This document shows positions 8,574 to 18,176 of a stretch of DNA of 45,101 nt, piece by piece; the stretch's first letter is position 1; each line of letters begins with the position of its first letter. The stretch comes from Actinophytocola sp. (lineage in GTDB: Bacteria > Actinomycetota > Actinomycetes > Mycobacteriales > Pseudonocardiaceae): contig NZ_WHTD01000056.1 of NCBI RefSeq assembly GCF_009379765.1, positions 1 to 45,101 on the forward strand, given 5' to 3'. The notes under the pieces are model-generated. The model was not told where the DNA came from, did not search any database, and saw only the letters and a list, made by a program, of their open reading frames with translations. The position numbers were made by a program, and so were the translations under genes.

Positions 8574-9653
8574 ATGCGCGCGACGTTGTGCCCGGTCAGC
8601 GGGTTCCTCGGGGCCGGCAAGACCACCACGCTGCTGGCCGCCGCGCGGGAGCTGCGCCGCCGCGGTCACCGGCCGGCGATCGTCACCAACGACCAGGGGC
8701 GCGACCTGGTCGACACGCGGCTCGCGCGCACCGTCACCGACGCGGTGGCCGAGGTGCTCGACGGCTGCTTCTGCTGCCGCTTCGACGAGCTCGCCGGGGT
8801 GGTGACGCGGCTGGTCGGCGGCGGCGCGGACGTCGTGCTGGCCGAGGCCGTCGGCAGCTGCACCGACCTGCGTGCGACGGTCGTGCGGCCGCTGCGCGAG
8901 CACCACGGCGACGCGCTGCGGGTGGCGCCGCTGGTGACGGTCGTCGACCCGCTGCGGTACCGGGCGTTTGCCCGCTCGTGGGCTGCGGGGGAGGACTCGG
9001 ACACCGGCTACCTGTACGCCCACCAGCTTGCCGAGGCCGACGTGCTCGCGGTCAACAAGATCGACCTCGCCGGCCAGGGGCTCGGCGGCGTGCTGGCCGA
9101 CCTCGGCAGGCGCAACCCGGCGGCGCGGGTGGTGCCGTACTCGGCGCGGTCCGGCGAGGTCGGCGCCCTGGTGGACCTGCTGCTGGCCGACGCCGCGCCG
9201 GACCGGCCCGACGCCGCTCTCGACTACGACCGGTACGCCGCGGCGGAGGCGGAGCTCGCGTGGCTCAACCACGAGGTCGCGGTGCGCGGCACGGTGCGGC
9301 CCCGGGCCTGGGCGGGTGCGGCGTTGTCGGCGCTGTCCGCGTGGTCGGCGGCGGCCGGTGCGCTCGTCGGCCACGCGAAGGTGACCGTGACCAGCGCCGA
9401 AGGGATGGCGAAGGCGAGCCTGACCGGCGCGGGTGAGTCGCCGGGCGTGGACCTGCCGGGACCGGCCTCGGCGTCCGAGGGGCACGCGGTGTTCAACCTG
9501 CGGGTGGCCTGCTCGCCGGCTGACCTGGACCACGCCTGTGTCGAGGCGATCGCCGCGGCCGACCGCGCTTGCGGCACGTCGAGCGAGAGCGGCCCGGGCC
9601 CGGCGGCGTTCCAGCCGTCCTACCCGCGGCCGACACACCGCATCCCGGCCTGA
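8574..9653 (+). CDS. CobW/COG0523-family metal-related GTPase
   Basis: A G3E-family GTPase of about 359 residues. The P-loop is GFLGAGKTTT near the N-terminus. The metal-binding CxCC motif appears as GCFCC, and the guanine-specificity motif NKID follows at about residue 160. Family members deliver zinc or cobalt to client metalloenzymes or act in metal homeostasis. ATGATG gives two possible starts, 8571 and 8574; I prefer 8574 because GGAGG (8563-8567) is then 6 nt away. The C-terminal CobW_C-like part is present but short of the usual His-rich tract. Its position behind a glycosidase under a shared operator-like site is unusual, and its client is unknown. Confidence 0.85.
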   Translation: MRATLCPVSGFLGAGKTTTLLAAARELRRRGHRPAIVTNDQGRDLVDTRLARTVTDAVAEVLDGCFCCRFDELAGVVTRLVGGGADVVLAEAVGSCTDLRATVVRPLREHHGDALRVAPLVTVVDPLRYRAFARSWAAGEDSDTGYLYAHQLAEADVLAVNKIDLAGQGLGGVLADLGRRNPAARVVPYSARSGEVGALVDLLLADAAPDRPDAALDYDRYAAAEAELAWLNHEVAVRGTVRPRAWAGAALSALSAWSAAAGALVGHAKVTVTSAEGMAKASLTGAGESPGVDLPGPASASEGHAVFNLRVACSPADLDHACVEAIAAADRACGTSSESGPGPAAFQPSYPRPTHRIPA

Positions 9654-9727
9654 CCAGGCCGATGGTGAACGCAGGGCGTAGCGCGCCGTTCTCTGGGTAG
9701 TCCCTCTCGATCGGAGGAGGAGACACC

Positions 9728-9949
9728 ATGACCGTGAACGACGGACTTCCCCGGCGCGGGGACGACGACCTCGACCCGAGCGAGCGCGAGCCGATCGGCC
9801 GCGAGCCCCTTCAGCGCGAGCCCCGTCAGCGAGACCCGGTCGACCGGGACGCCGTCCGGGATCTGCCCAGTGACGTGAGCAGCGGCGACGGCGTCGGCAC
9901 CGACGGCAGCCTCGAGAGCCACGCCCAGCCGGACCGGCGATCCGACTAA
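9728..9949 (+). CDS. Small highly charged hypothetical protein
   Basis: A 73-residue frame with an excellent ribosome site (GGAGGAGGAG, 9714-9723) 4 nt before ATG. It is almost all Asp, Glu, Arg, Pro and Gln, with an imperfect repeat REPIGREPLQREPRQRDPVDRD, no hydrophobic core and no Cys. It is probably disordered. The stop overlaps the stop of the convergent transporter gene. I do not recognise a family. The strong start signal is the main reason to call it. Confidence 0.5.
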   Translation: MTVNDGLPRRGDDDLDPSEREPIGREPLQREPRQRDPVDRDAVRDLPSDVSSGDGVGTDGSLESHAQPDRRSD

Positions 9950-11175
9950 GCGGCTTCGGGAAGGCGTTCCGGCACCGCGGGTTCGACCGGCGGCGCCGCG
10001 CGGACCGCGAGTCTCGGCACCAGCGCGGACGCCACCGCGCCGACCACCGAGACCGCGGCGAACACGCCCACGTTCATGCCGAGCCCGAACCCGGCGGCGA
10101 CGAGGAACCCGCCGATCAGCGGTCCGGACGCGGCGCCGAGCCGGCCGATGCCCGAGGTGAGGCCGAGTGCGGTCGCCCGGTAGCCGGCCGGGTAGTGGGT
10201 CGCGACGTATCCGTAGACGACGATCTGGTTGCCGACCGACGCCGCGCCGGCCACCGCGACCACCAGGTACCCGAGCACGCCGGGCATCGGGATCGCGATC
10301 AGCCCGAGCGACACGGCCGCGACGACGAACAGGATCGTCGCGACCCACCGCCCGCCGAACCGGTCCGCGAGCGCCGAGCCGCCGAGGCCGCCGATGACGC
10401 CGCCGATGTTGAGCGCGAGCAGGAAGCCGAGCGCCGAGCCGAGGTTGTAGCCGGCGAGCCGCATGAGCTGGGGCAGCCACGTGTTCAGCCCGAAGACCAG
10501 CAGGAAGCCGCAGAAGTTGGCCACCGCGAACAGCAGCACCGAGGTCGCGACGCCCTCGCGGAGGAGGTCCGTGGCGCGCGTTCGCACCCGTTGGAACTGC
10601 GGCGACTCGGGGAGCAGCCACATCGCGAGCGGCACCAGTGTGACCAGCGGGAGCACGCCGAACCCGAACAGCAGCCGGAACCCGTACGGCTCGAGCAGGT
10701 TCACGGCGAGGATCGCCGCCAGCACGCCGCCGACCGGGAAGCCGGCGAGCATCACGGCGTTGAGCAGGTTCTTCCGCGCGGCCGGCGCGACCTCGACGAC
10801 CAGCGCGATCGCGGTGGGTGCGATGCCGCCGAAGCCGAGGCCGGCGAGGAACCGGAAGATGCCGAGGAGCTCGGGGTTCGGGGCGAGCGCGACGCCGAGC
10901 ATCATGAGCGAGAACCAGGCGAGGCAGCCGATGAACAGGCGCCGCCGCCCGAGCACGTCGGTGAGCCGGCCGGCGCTGATGGCACCGACGAGCATGCCGA
11001 GCAGCGCGTAGCTGCCGATGGCACCGATGTCGGTCGGCGTGAGGCCCCAACCGGGCTCCGCGGGCAGCGCCGGCACGGCCGACCCGTAAACGATGAGGTC
11101 GTACCCGTCGAAGACGATGGCGGCGAAGCCGAGCCCCACCACGAGCCACGGTGAACGTCCAGGTAATCGGGTCAT
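9946..11175 (-). CDS. MFS transporter, aromatic acid:H+ symporter (AAHS) type
   Basis: A 409-residue, 12-helix permease. The first helix carries the AAHS signature DGYDLIVYGSAVPAL, loop 2-3 has GRLTDVLGRRR, and the central loop is followed by LNTWLPQLM, as in PcaK/BenK-type proteins that import aromatic acids such as benzoate or 4-hydroxybenzoate. I start at the ATG at 11175, which has GAGGAG 5 nt upstream; an upstream-open frame to 11241 lacks such a site. The methyltransferase gene ends 76 bp upstream on the same strand. No ring-cleavage genes are in the window, so the substrate is open. Confidence 0.85.
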   Translation of the reverse strand: MTRLPGRSPWLVVGLGFAAIVFDGYDLIVYGSAVPALPAEPGWGLTPTDIGAIGSYALLGMLVGAISAGRLTDVLGRRRLFIGCLAWFSLMMLGVALAPNPELLGIFRFLAGLGFGGIAPTAIALVVEVAPAARKNLLNAVMLAGFPVGGVLAAILAVNLLEPYGFRLLFGFGVLPLVTLVPLAMWLLPESPQFQRVRTRATDLLREGVATSVLLFAVANFCGFLLVFGLNTWLPQLMRLAGYNLGSALGFLLALNIGGVIGGLGGSALADRFGGRWVATILFVVAAVSLGLIAIPMPGVLGYLVVAVAGAASVGNQIVVYGYVATHYPAGYRATALGLTSGIGRLGAASGPLIGGFLVAAGFGLGMNVGVFAAVSVVGAVASALVPRLAVRAAPPVEPAVPERLPEAA

Positions 11176-11251
11176 GGGAGCTCCTCGAGACACCGGCGTG
11201 AGGTTGCCCAGTGTCACCGGGAGCGCTGACAGGTCCGTCAAACCAGACGTA

Positions 11252-12043
11252 CTACGGCTTTCGCCCCCACGCGGTGATCATCGGCGCGGTGGCGAGGTCC
11301 AGCTCGCCGGCCGCGACGTTCGCCAGGTGCTCGGCGATCTCCACCTCCGTCGCGAGGCCGGCGGCGAGGAGCTGGTCGCGGATGTGCTCAACTGTGGCTG
11401 CCTCGAGGACCGCACACGCCGGGGACGTGATCGGGAAGTAGGAGTCCGCGCGGACATCGGCCATGCCTGCCTCCCGCAGCAGGCGGGGCAGCTTGCGGCC
11501 GTACGCCAGGTCCGCGCCGCGGGCGGCGAGCAGCTCGCGGAAACCGTTGCGCAGCCGGTTGGCCAGGCGTTGCGGCTCGCCGTACTCGTCGGGACAGAGC
11601 AGGGGCTGCAGTGCCGGGTCGGCGTCCTCGAGCATCAGCCAGCCGCCCGGCCGCAGCGCGTCGATCATCGTGCGCAGGGCCGCGGCCCGGTCCGCCAGGT
11701 GCACCAGCACCAGCCGGGCGTGCACCAGGTCGAACTCCTCGCCGGGCCGCGGGTCGCGGGTGACGTCGTGCCGGCGGACCTCCAGCACACCGCCCGCCGC
11801 CGGCGCGGTCCACGACACGTCGATGTCCGTCGCCAGAACGCGCCCGCCGGCGCCCACCCGCGCGGCCATTGCCGCCGGCACCGACGGACCGCCCGCGCCG
11901 ACCTCCCAGCAGCGCCAGTCCGCACCCAGGCCGAGGTCGTCGAAGTGCCGGAACGTCCACGGGTCGAACAGCTCCGCGAGTGCCTCGAACCGGGTGCCCG
12001 CCTCGCGCCGCTTGTTGTCCAGCAGGTAGTCGCTCTGTGACAT
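11252..12043 (-). CDS. Class I SAM-dependent methyltransferase
   Basis: A 263-residue Rossmann methyltransferase. Motif I is WEVGAGGPSVPAAMA, the acidic end of strand 2 is ATDIDVSW, and motif IV is FDLVHARLVLVHLADR, followed by ALRPGGWLMLEDADP. This resembles UbiE/small-molecule methyltransferases; the substrate is unknown. The start ATG at 12043 lies 1 bp from a 127-bp tandem repeat, and there is no good Shine-Dalgarno sequence, so the native upstream region may have been replaced by the repeat. Confidence 0.85.
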   Translation of the reverse strand: MSQSDYLLDNKRREAGTRFEALAELFDPWTFRHFDDLGLGADWRCWEVGAGGPSVPAAMAARVGAGGRVLATDIDVSWTAPAAGGVLEVRRHDVTRDPRPGEEFDLVHARLVLVHLADRAAALRTMIDALRPGGWLMLEDADPALQPLLCPDEYGEPQRLANRLRNGFRELLAARGADLAYGRKLPRLLREAGMADVRADSYFPITSPACAVLEAATVEHIRDQLLAAGLATEVEIAEHLANVAAGELDLATAPMITAWGRKP

Positions 12044-12044
12044 T

Positions 12045-12414
12045 GGCTCGCTTCGCTCGCCGGTGAGTGGGCCTTCACCCGGTGTCTTCCCTCCTGCGCT
12101 GCTCACTCACTCGTTCCTCACTCGCTGCGCTGCTCGTCAGTCCAGACACCGGCGGCCCACTGTGCTGGATCGGCTCGCTCCGCTCGCCGGTGAGTGGGCC
12201 TTCACCCGGTGTCTTCCCTCCTGCGCTGCTCACTCACTCGTTCCTCACTCGCTGCGCTGCTCGTCAGTCCAGACACCGGCGGCCCACGGTGTTGGATTGG
12301 CTCGCTTCGCTCGCTGGTGAGTGGGCCTTCACCCGGTGTCTTCCCTCCTGCGCTGCTCACTCACTCGTTCCTCACTCGCTCCGCTGCTCGTCAGTCCAGA
12401 CACCGGCGGCCCAC
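12045..12414. repeat. Three near-identical tandem repeats of 127 bp
   Basis: Copies begin at 12045, 12172 and 12299, each starting GGCTCGCT(T/C)CGCTCGC and differing by only a few bases. Within each copy CCGGTGTCT and AGACACCGG form an inverted repeat around about 60 bp, so each unit can fold back. The long ATG-initiated frames here are repetitive products of the array and not genes. The same core (GTCTTCC...TCC...TGCG...TGCTC ... GTCCAGACA) recurs in the tandem repeat at the right edge of the window in the opposite orientation, pointing to a dispersed repeat family. This array and its edge account for the gene-free stretch 12044-12453. Confidence 0.9.
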
Positions 12415-12453
12415 TCAACGCGACCCCTGTGCGGGTTCTGGGATGCCGCTCGC

Positions 12454-12778
12454 TCATCGTCGGGCGGCGCCGGGGGACACGCCGATCACCCGCTTGAATG
12501 CCCGGCTGAACGCGGCTTCCGACTGGTATCCGAGCCGTCCCGCGATCGTCGCGACGGTCACGCCGACCTGCCGCAGCCAGTCGCGCGCGGCTCGGCACCG
12601 TCGACCTCGAACAGGCACCGGCCCGACGTGACCACGTGGAACCACAGGTAGCCGGGCATCGGGTGCAGGTAGAGGCCCCAGGCGCGGTCAGCTCCGAGCG
12701 GCAGCAGAAAGCGCCGGTCAGCCGCAGGAAGTGCAGCGCCTCGCCGAGCGGGTCGGTGACGGTCTCCGTCGATCTCAC
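12454..12778 (-). pseudogene. Remnant of an AraC-family regulator (cupin + HTH) with internal deletion
   Basis: The first part reads as an AraC-associated cupin (DPLGEALHFLRLTGAF, then GLYLHPMPGYLWFHVVTSGRCLFEVDGAEPRA) after one frameshift (a C missing near 12681). It then jumps directly to the second helix-turn-helix (ARDWLRQVGVTVATIAGRLGYQSEAAFSRAFKRVIGVSPGAARR). Roughly 130-150 residues between cupin and HTH are missing, so this is a genuine deletion and not just a sequencing slip. The product cannot be a working regulator. Confidence 0.75.
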
Positions 12779-12918
12779 GTGTCCCAGCTTGGTCGACCTC
12801 GGGCGGGCCGTCCACGGTCAATGGACGGACGAGCAAGGAACTCCGTGTCTCTGGCATAGAAAAGCCCGATGTGCGCCGGGAAGCTGGACGTCAGGCAAAA
12901 AGCGACAAAGAGGCAGAA

Positions 12919-13075
12919 ATGATCCCCGTGATCGGCGCGACGGGCAAACACCGGCAAAGAGATCACCCTGCGGCTGCTGGCAGAGGGACACCAGGTGCGA
13001 GCGCTGGGGCCGGTCGGCCGGCAAGCTCGCCGAGCTGGCCGCCGCCTACCGGGCCGGCCGACGTGGCGGACGGTC
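12919..13075 (+). pseudogene. 5' fragment of an NmrA-like NAD(P)-binding protein
   Basis: Across three frames the sequence reads MIPVIGATGK, TGKEITLRLLAEGHQVRALG and then RSAGKLAELAAAYRAG, the Rossmann start of NmrA/atypical SDR proteins. Two small insertions (near 12943 and 12994) break the frame, and the sequence stops matching after about 50 residues, where the HEAT-repeat remnant begins. It is a truncated relic. Confidence 0.6.
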
Positions 13076-13107
13076 TCATCGGCCCGGCCCGCGCCGGGTC
13101 GACGGCC

Positions 13108-13686
13108 GTGCCTGAGCTGATCCGGTGCGTGGACGAGCTTCCCCGGGTCCCGACCGTCGTCGACCTCCACTGGTCGGCGATGGTGGCGGCACGCGGCCAC
13201 ACCACCGACACCGAGCTGCTCGCCGTCCTCCTCCTGTCCGCCGCCCGCGCCGGCGCGGACGTCGTCCCGAGCGCCGAACGCCTGCTGGCCGACGCGGAAC
13301 CGCGCGTGTGGCTGTCGCTGGACCGCTCGATCCGCCGCGCCTGGGACCGCGCCTCCGACTGGTCCGCCTCAGTCGCCGACCAGCTGTCGGACAAGCCGCT
13401 CGAGCTCGTGCTCGTCGCCTGCCATCCCGACGGGCGGGTGCGGGAGGCGGCCGTCGACCGGCTCGTCGGGCTGAGTCATCTGTTCGTGCCGCCCGTCCTC
13501 GCGTTGCGGGCCGCCGACTGGGTGCCCGAGGTCCGCGACCGCGCGCGGCGGGCCTGTGCGCGGCTCCTCGAGACCGGCCGCGGCACCGCCGCGCTCGCGC
13601 CGGTGGCCAAGGCCCTGCGCTACCGCCGCGACGGCGGCTGGCTCGCCGCCAGGCTCACCGGGACCGGCGCAGATACTCCCCGGTGA
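13108..13686 (+). CDS. HEAT-repeat-like protein, probably truncated
   Basis: An open frame of about 192 residues with helical repeat character: LLLSAARAGADVVPSAERLLADAEPRVWLSLDRSIRRAW, LELVLVACHPDGRVREAAVDRLVGL and RAADWVPEVRDRARRACARLLE. Such HEAT/ARM proteins are usually over 400 residues in actinobacteria, so the gene is probably cut at both ends. Its 5' side is fused to the NmrA remnant and its 3' end overlaps the stop of the convergent UvrA-like gene by 32 bp. No good ribosome site precedes the GTG chosen. It may be non-functional. Confidence 0.5.
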   Translation: MPELIRCVDELPRVPTVVDLHWSAMVAARGHTTDTELLAVLLLSAARAGADVVPSAERLLADAEPRVWLSLDRSIRRAWDRASDWSASVADQLSDKPLELVLVACHPDGRVREAAVDRLVGLSHLFVPPVLALRAADWVPEVRDRARRACARLLETGRGTAALAPVAKALRYRRDGGWLAARLTGTGADTPR

Positions 13687-15891
13687 GCGAGTTCTCCGCG
13701 GTCAGCAGGTTGTCCGGCGTCCCGGCGAACACGACCTCCCCGCCGAGCTTGCCGCCCTCCGGGCCCAGGTCGATGATCCAGTCCGCCTGCTCGATCACCG
13801 CCGGGTCGTGCTCGATCACGACCACCGTGTTGCCCCAGTCGACCATGCCGTTCAACAGATCGAGCAGCATCCCCGTATCCGACAGGTGCAGCCCGGTCGT
13901 CGGCTCGTCCAGCACGTAGACCTCACCCGACGCGTCCAGCCGGGCGGCGAGCTTGAGCCGCTGCAGCTCGCCGCCGGACAGCGTCGCCAGCGACTGACCG
14001 AGGCCCAGGTAGCCCAGCCCGGTCGCCAGCAGCGCGGTCAGCCGGGAGCGCACGGCGGGCTCGGGGAAGAACCCGGCCGCCGCCGAGGCCGACATCTCCA
14101 GCACGTCGGCGATCGACCTGCCGCGCAACCGGTGGGCCAGCACGGACTCGGCGAACCGCCGCCCGTCGCACGACTCGCAGTGGGTGGTGATCGGGTCCAT
14201 GAACGCGAGCTCGGTGATCAGCACGCCGCGCCCCTGGCACTCCTCGCACGCGCCCTTCGAGTTGAAGCTGAACAGCCCCGCGTCCACCCCGCTGGCGCGC
14301 GCGAACAGCTTGCGCACCTGGTCGAGGATCCCGAGGTAGGTCGCCGGCGTGGACCGCGACGACGTCGCGATCGGCGACTGGTCCACGAAGATCGCGTCCG
14401 GGTACGCGGCCCGGAACGCGCCGCCGATCAGCGAGCTCTTGCCGGACCCCGCGACGCCGGTGACCACGGTCAGCACGCCCACCGGGATGTCGACCGACAC
14501 GTCGCGCAGGTTGTGCAGCGAAGCCTCGCGGATCGGCAGCTTCCCGGATGCCTTGCGGTGCACGGACTTCCGCGCGACGTGCGGCCGCAGCGCCGTACCG
14601 GTGACCGTCGCCGCCTTGCGCAGCTTCGGGTAGCTCCCCTCGAACACGACCGTGCCGCCGTCCGCGCCCGCCCGCGGCCCGAGCTCGACGACGTGGTCGG
14701 CGATCTGGACGACGTCCGGGTCGTGCTCACGAGCACGGTGTTCCCCTTGTCCCGCAACGACTTCAGCAGGTCGTTCAGCCGGCCGACGTCCCGCGGGTGC
14801 AGCCCGACGCTCGGCTCGTCGAAGAAGTACGTCATCCCGGTGAGGTCGCTGCCGAGGTGCTTGACCAGCTTGAGCCGCTGCGCCTCGCCACCCGACAGCG
14901 TCGGCGTCGCGCGGTCGAGGCTCAGGTAGCCGAGTCCGATGTCGACGATCCGGCGCAGCGCATCGCGCACCCCGTCGACCGGGACGCCGTCGAGGGAGTC
15001 GAGCAGCGCCACCAGGTCGCTGACCTGCGGCCGGCACCAGTCCGCGATGGACCGGCCGGCGATCGTGGTGGCGAGCGCGGTGGGGTTGAGCCGGTCGCCG
15101 CGGCAGTCCGGGCACGGGCCCTCGGCGACGAACCGCTGGGCCATCTCCCGGGTCTTCGCACTCATGGTCCCGGTGTCGCGGTTGAGGTGGCGGCGGGTGA
15201 AGTTCGTGACCATGCCCTCGAACCTGAGCCGCTGCGTCTTGCCGTTCTTGAAGGTCAGCTCGACGTGCCCCTCGCCGCCGTGCAGCAGCGTGTCCAGCTC
15301 GCGGGCGGTGTAGCGGGACAGTTTCTTCGCCGGGTTCAGCCGCTCGTAGTTCGCGTAGACCTGCCAGCCGGGGCTGCCGACCGGGTAGCCGGGCACGAGG
15401 ATCGCGCCCTCGTCGAGTGACTTCGACATGTCGAGCATCAGCTCAGGGTCGGGCCGCAGCGCCCGGCCCAACCCGTCGCACGAAGGGCACATCCCGCGCG
15501 GGTCGTTGAACGAGAACAGCGACGGTGTGGCCGCCCGAGGGGTGCCGAAACGGGCGAACAGAACGCGCAGCATCGGGTGCAGGTCGGTGATCGTGCCGAC
15601 GGTGGAACGCGCGTTGCCGCCGAGCGGGCGCTGGTCGACGATCACCGGCGTGGTCAGGTTTCGCACGGCGTCCACGTGCGGGCGCTCGTGCCGCGGCAGC
15701 TGGTTGCGGATGAACCAGGCGAACGTGGCGTTGAGCTGGCGCTGCGCCTCGACCGCGACCGTGTCGAACACGAGCGAGGACTTCCCCGAGCCGGACACCC
15801 CGACGAACACGGTGATCTTGTTCCGCGGGATGTCCAGCGACACGTCCTTGAGGTTGTTCTCCCGTGCGCCGACGACCTGGATACTGGTCAT
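13655..15891 (-). pseudogene. Short UvrA-like ABC ATPase with one 1-bp frameshift
   Basis: Two overlapping frames join into a protein of about 745 residues with the UvrA plan: two ABC modules with P-loops (VGVSGSGKSSL and TGVAGSGKSSL), signature loops (TLSGGEAQRLKL and TLSGGELQRLKL), Walker B/H-loop segments and zinc-finger cysteines (CPSCDGLG, CPDCRGDRL, CEECQGRG, CESCDGRRF). It is shorter than housekeeping UvrA (about 950 residues), matching UvrA-like paralogues linked to drug tolerance. The break is at about 14731, where one G is missing from what should read VLVEHDPDVV; all the rest is intact, so a sequence error is plausible. The last 32 bp overlap the HEAT-repeat frame. Confidence 0.8.
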
Positions 15892-15979
15892 GTCGTTGTC
15901 CCTCGTCCGGGGCCCGAGACTACCTCTCGGACCGCTCGTCGCCGGGGACGTCGACGCCGACCGGGCGGGCTCGACATGC

Positions 15980-17485
15980 TCAGTAGAAGTGCCTGATCTC
16001 CGGCCAGATCCGCGACCACGGCCGCGCGGGGCCGGTGCACAGCGCGACGTTGGTGCCTTGCTCCTCGTTCTCGACGTCCATCCCGTTGTCGTGCTCGGTG
16101 ACCCGCTCGCAGCCGTCGAAGAGGTCGCCCGTCGTGGCCAGGTCGATCTCGCCGACGAGCACGATCGGGCCGGTCATGTCGTCGGCCGGGGGGCCCCAGT
16201 CGGCGTAGGACATGTGCCCGGAGTGCGGCTGGGGCAGGCCGAAGTCGCCGCGGTACTCCTCGATGGCACCGGCCTGGCCGTAGTTGCTGGTGAGGATCAC
16301 CGCCGTGGCCCGGTCGCCGGCGGGGATCCGCTCCCAGACCCCGGCGACGGTCCGGGTGAGCTCGCGCCAGCCGACCTGCTCGCCCTGCTCGGCGTTCATG
16401 GCCATGGCCGGGCCGAGGGCGCTGACCGGCAGGACCGGGAGCCCGACGACGGCGTTCATCGCGACGCCGAGGACCGCGAGGACCGTGGCGAGCGAGCGGC
16501 GGGCCCGGGTGTCGACCCAGCGCAGCATCGGTTCGGCGCCGGCCGCGGTGAGCAGGACCAGCAGCGGGACCGCGTAGTACGGCTTGCCGCCGAGGACGAG
16601 CATCACGACGCAGAGGATGGGGTAGCTGAGCGCGAGCGAGCGGGCCCAGCGCACCTCGGGGTCGCGCCAGAGCCGGACGATGCCCGCGACCCAGACGGGC
16701 ACGAGCACCGGCGAGACGTAGACCAGCTGCATCGGTACGAACAGGACTCGGTTCTCGCCGCCGTCGTCCTCGCTGATGCCGCCGGCGACGGTGAGCAGCG
16801 GCCAGTCGTGCGCGGCCTGCCAGAAGAGGATGGGCGCGGTGACCACGAGCGCGACGCCGATGCCGGCGGCGAGCCACCACGTGCCCAACACCGTGCGCGG
16901 GCCGGTGATCAGCAGCGCGATGCCGAGCGCGAGCACCAGCAGGAGGATGAGCCACTTGTTGGCCATGCCCACGCCGACCGTCGCACCGATGGCGAGCCAC
17001 CACCTGCCGTCGCCCGTGCGAAAGAGCTTCAGCGCGAACAGACCGACGAGTGCCCACAGCAGCATGTCGAGCGTGGTGGTGGCCAGGATGTGCGACACCA
17101 CCAGCACGAACGACGACAGCGCGCAGGCCGCCGCCGCGACGACCTGCCCGGCCTTGCCGCTGCCGAGCTCTCGCGCGACGAGCGCGACCACGACGACCAT
17201 CGCCGCGCCGATGAGCGTGGCGATGACGCGCAGGCCCATCGGGGTCTCGCCGAAGATCGTGGTGGAGATCTTGGCGAGCAGCGGCGTGATCGGCGGCTGG
17301 TCGACGTAGCCCCAGGCCGGCCGGTCGCCCGCGGCGATGAAGTAGAGCTCGTCGCGATGGAACCCGTAGCGCCCGGACAGGGCGGTGAGCACCGCGACCT
17401 GGAGCGCGACGACGATACCGACCGCTGTAGTGGCGAACCGCGGTCTGGACGCCGGGGCCTCTCTTGTCACAGTAGCTTCCACCAC
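15980..17485 (-). CDS. GT39/ArnT-like membrane glycosyltransferase
   Basis: A 501-residue polytopic protein with about 10-12 hydrophobic segments. Its first periplasmic loop holds the GT-C acidic motif ([28 protein letters not shown]), as in ArnT and protein-O-mannosyltransferase relatives that use polyprenyl-phosphate sugars. A C-terminal extracytoplasmic domain follows (about residues 370-501). It would move a sugar to a lipid or protein on the outer face of the membrane. It lies 88 bp upstream of the UvrA-like gene on the same strand; acceptor and donor are unknown. Confidence 0.8.
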   Translation of the reverse strand: MVEATVTREAPASRPRFATTAVGIVVALQVAVLTALSGRYGFHRDELYFIAAGDRPAWGYVDQPPITPLLAKISTTIFGETPMGLRVIATLIGAAMVVVVALVARELGSGKAGQVVAAAACALSSFVLVVSHILATTTLDMLLWALVGLFALKLFRTGDGRWWLAIGATVGVGMANKWLILLLVLALGIALLITGPRTVLGTWWLAAGIGVALVVTAPILFWQAAHDWPLLTVAGGISEDDGGENRVLFVPMQLVYVSPVLVPVWVAGIVRLWRDPEVRWARSLALSYPILCVVMLVLGGKPYYAVPLLVLLTAAGAEPMLRWVDTRARRSLATVLAVLGVAMNAVVGLPVLPVSALGPAMAMNAEQGEQVGWRELTRTVAGVWERIPAGDRATAVILTSNYGQAGAIEEYRGDFGLPQPHSGHMSYADWGPPADDMTGPIVLVGEIDLATTGDLFDGCERVTEHDNGMDVENEEQGTNVALCTGPARPWSRIWPEIRHFY

Positions 17486-17536
17486 GACGGCCTCCTGTCC
17501 ACTGTGGACCCGGCCCGGCTGGGCGCGCTCGTGATC

Positions 17537-18007
17537 TTATCGGGGTGGCCAAAACCCGTGAGGCCCGTACGGCAGCCCACGCCGGTAGAGGTCGACGCCG
17601 GTGATGGTGTAAGGAACGGTGTTGGCGGGTAAGGATTCCAGCGGATACCAACCGATACCGCCGCATTTGTGCGGCTCGGCGTTGACGGGATCGCCCGCCC
17701 ACGGGCCCGCGGCCTCGAAGAAGAACCCGAGCCGAGCCTCCTCCCCGGGATTGCGATGATGCACGACGGTGGCGAGCCGCACCTGCTCGGTGTGCAACTC
17801 CATCCCGATTTCCTCCCTGGCTTCACGGGTCATCGCCGAGGCGAGATCCTCGTCGGGCTCGACCTTGCCGCTGGGCAGGTTCCACAGCCCGTCGGCGTAC
17901 CCGGTGTTCTCCCTGAGCGCGAGCAGGACCTGCCCGTCCCGCACGAGCAGCAGGAAGACATCGGCAAAAGTCCGAAACTCCACGCGCCGAACGCTAGCGC
18001 CGCCCAC
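17537..18007 (-). CDS. Nudix hydrolase
   Basis: A protein of up to 156 residues with a complete Nudix box: GKVEPDEDLASAMTREAREEIGM fits GX5EX7REUXEEXGU. The Nudix box is preceded by LALRENTGYADGLWNLPS, as in MutT-like NTP pyrophosphohydrolases. Both candidate starts are GTG (18007, and 17983 giving VEFRTFADVFLLLV); neither has a clear ribosome site, and alignment with relatives favours 17983. The exact substrate cannot be told from sequence. Confidence 0.85.
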   Translation of the reverse strand: MGGASVRRVEFRTFADVFLLLVRDGQVLLALRENTGYADGLWNLPSGKVEPDEDLASAMTREAREEIGMELHTEQVRLATVVHHRNPGEEARLGFFFEAAGPWAGDPVNAEPHKCGGIGWYPLESLPANTVPYTITGVDLYRRGLPYGPHGFWPPR

Positions 18008-18176
18008 CGACAGTCCCGGCGACCCGGGCTCAGCACGACCTGACGCGAGTCGCCGTCATCGCCACCCGACGACACGGCGACGTCACGGGACGACACGGGT
18101 CGTGAAGGGTGCGGGGCGCGGGCGCGACGGCCATGATCTGGCTCTTACGCGAAACTTCGACCCAGGGAGTGGTCCG

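Noticed and set aside
12045..12414. CRISPR array
   Set aside because: Units are 127 bp, nearly identical through their full length, with no unique spacers and no cas genes nearby.
12067..12651. Repetitive ORFs (MGLHPVSSLLRCSLTRSS...) in the 12-kb repeat
   Set aside because: They are translations of the 127-bp tandem repeat. Frame-open status follows from the repeat period and there is no ribosome site.
17500..17520. Possible DnaA box near TCCACTGTGGA
   Set aside because: It lacks the TTATC or TTGTC half and matches only the palindromic CCACTGTGG part.
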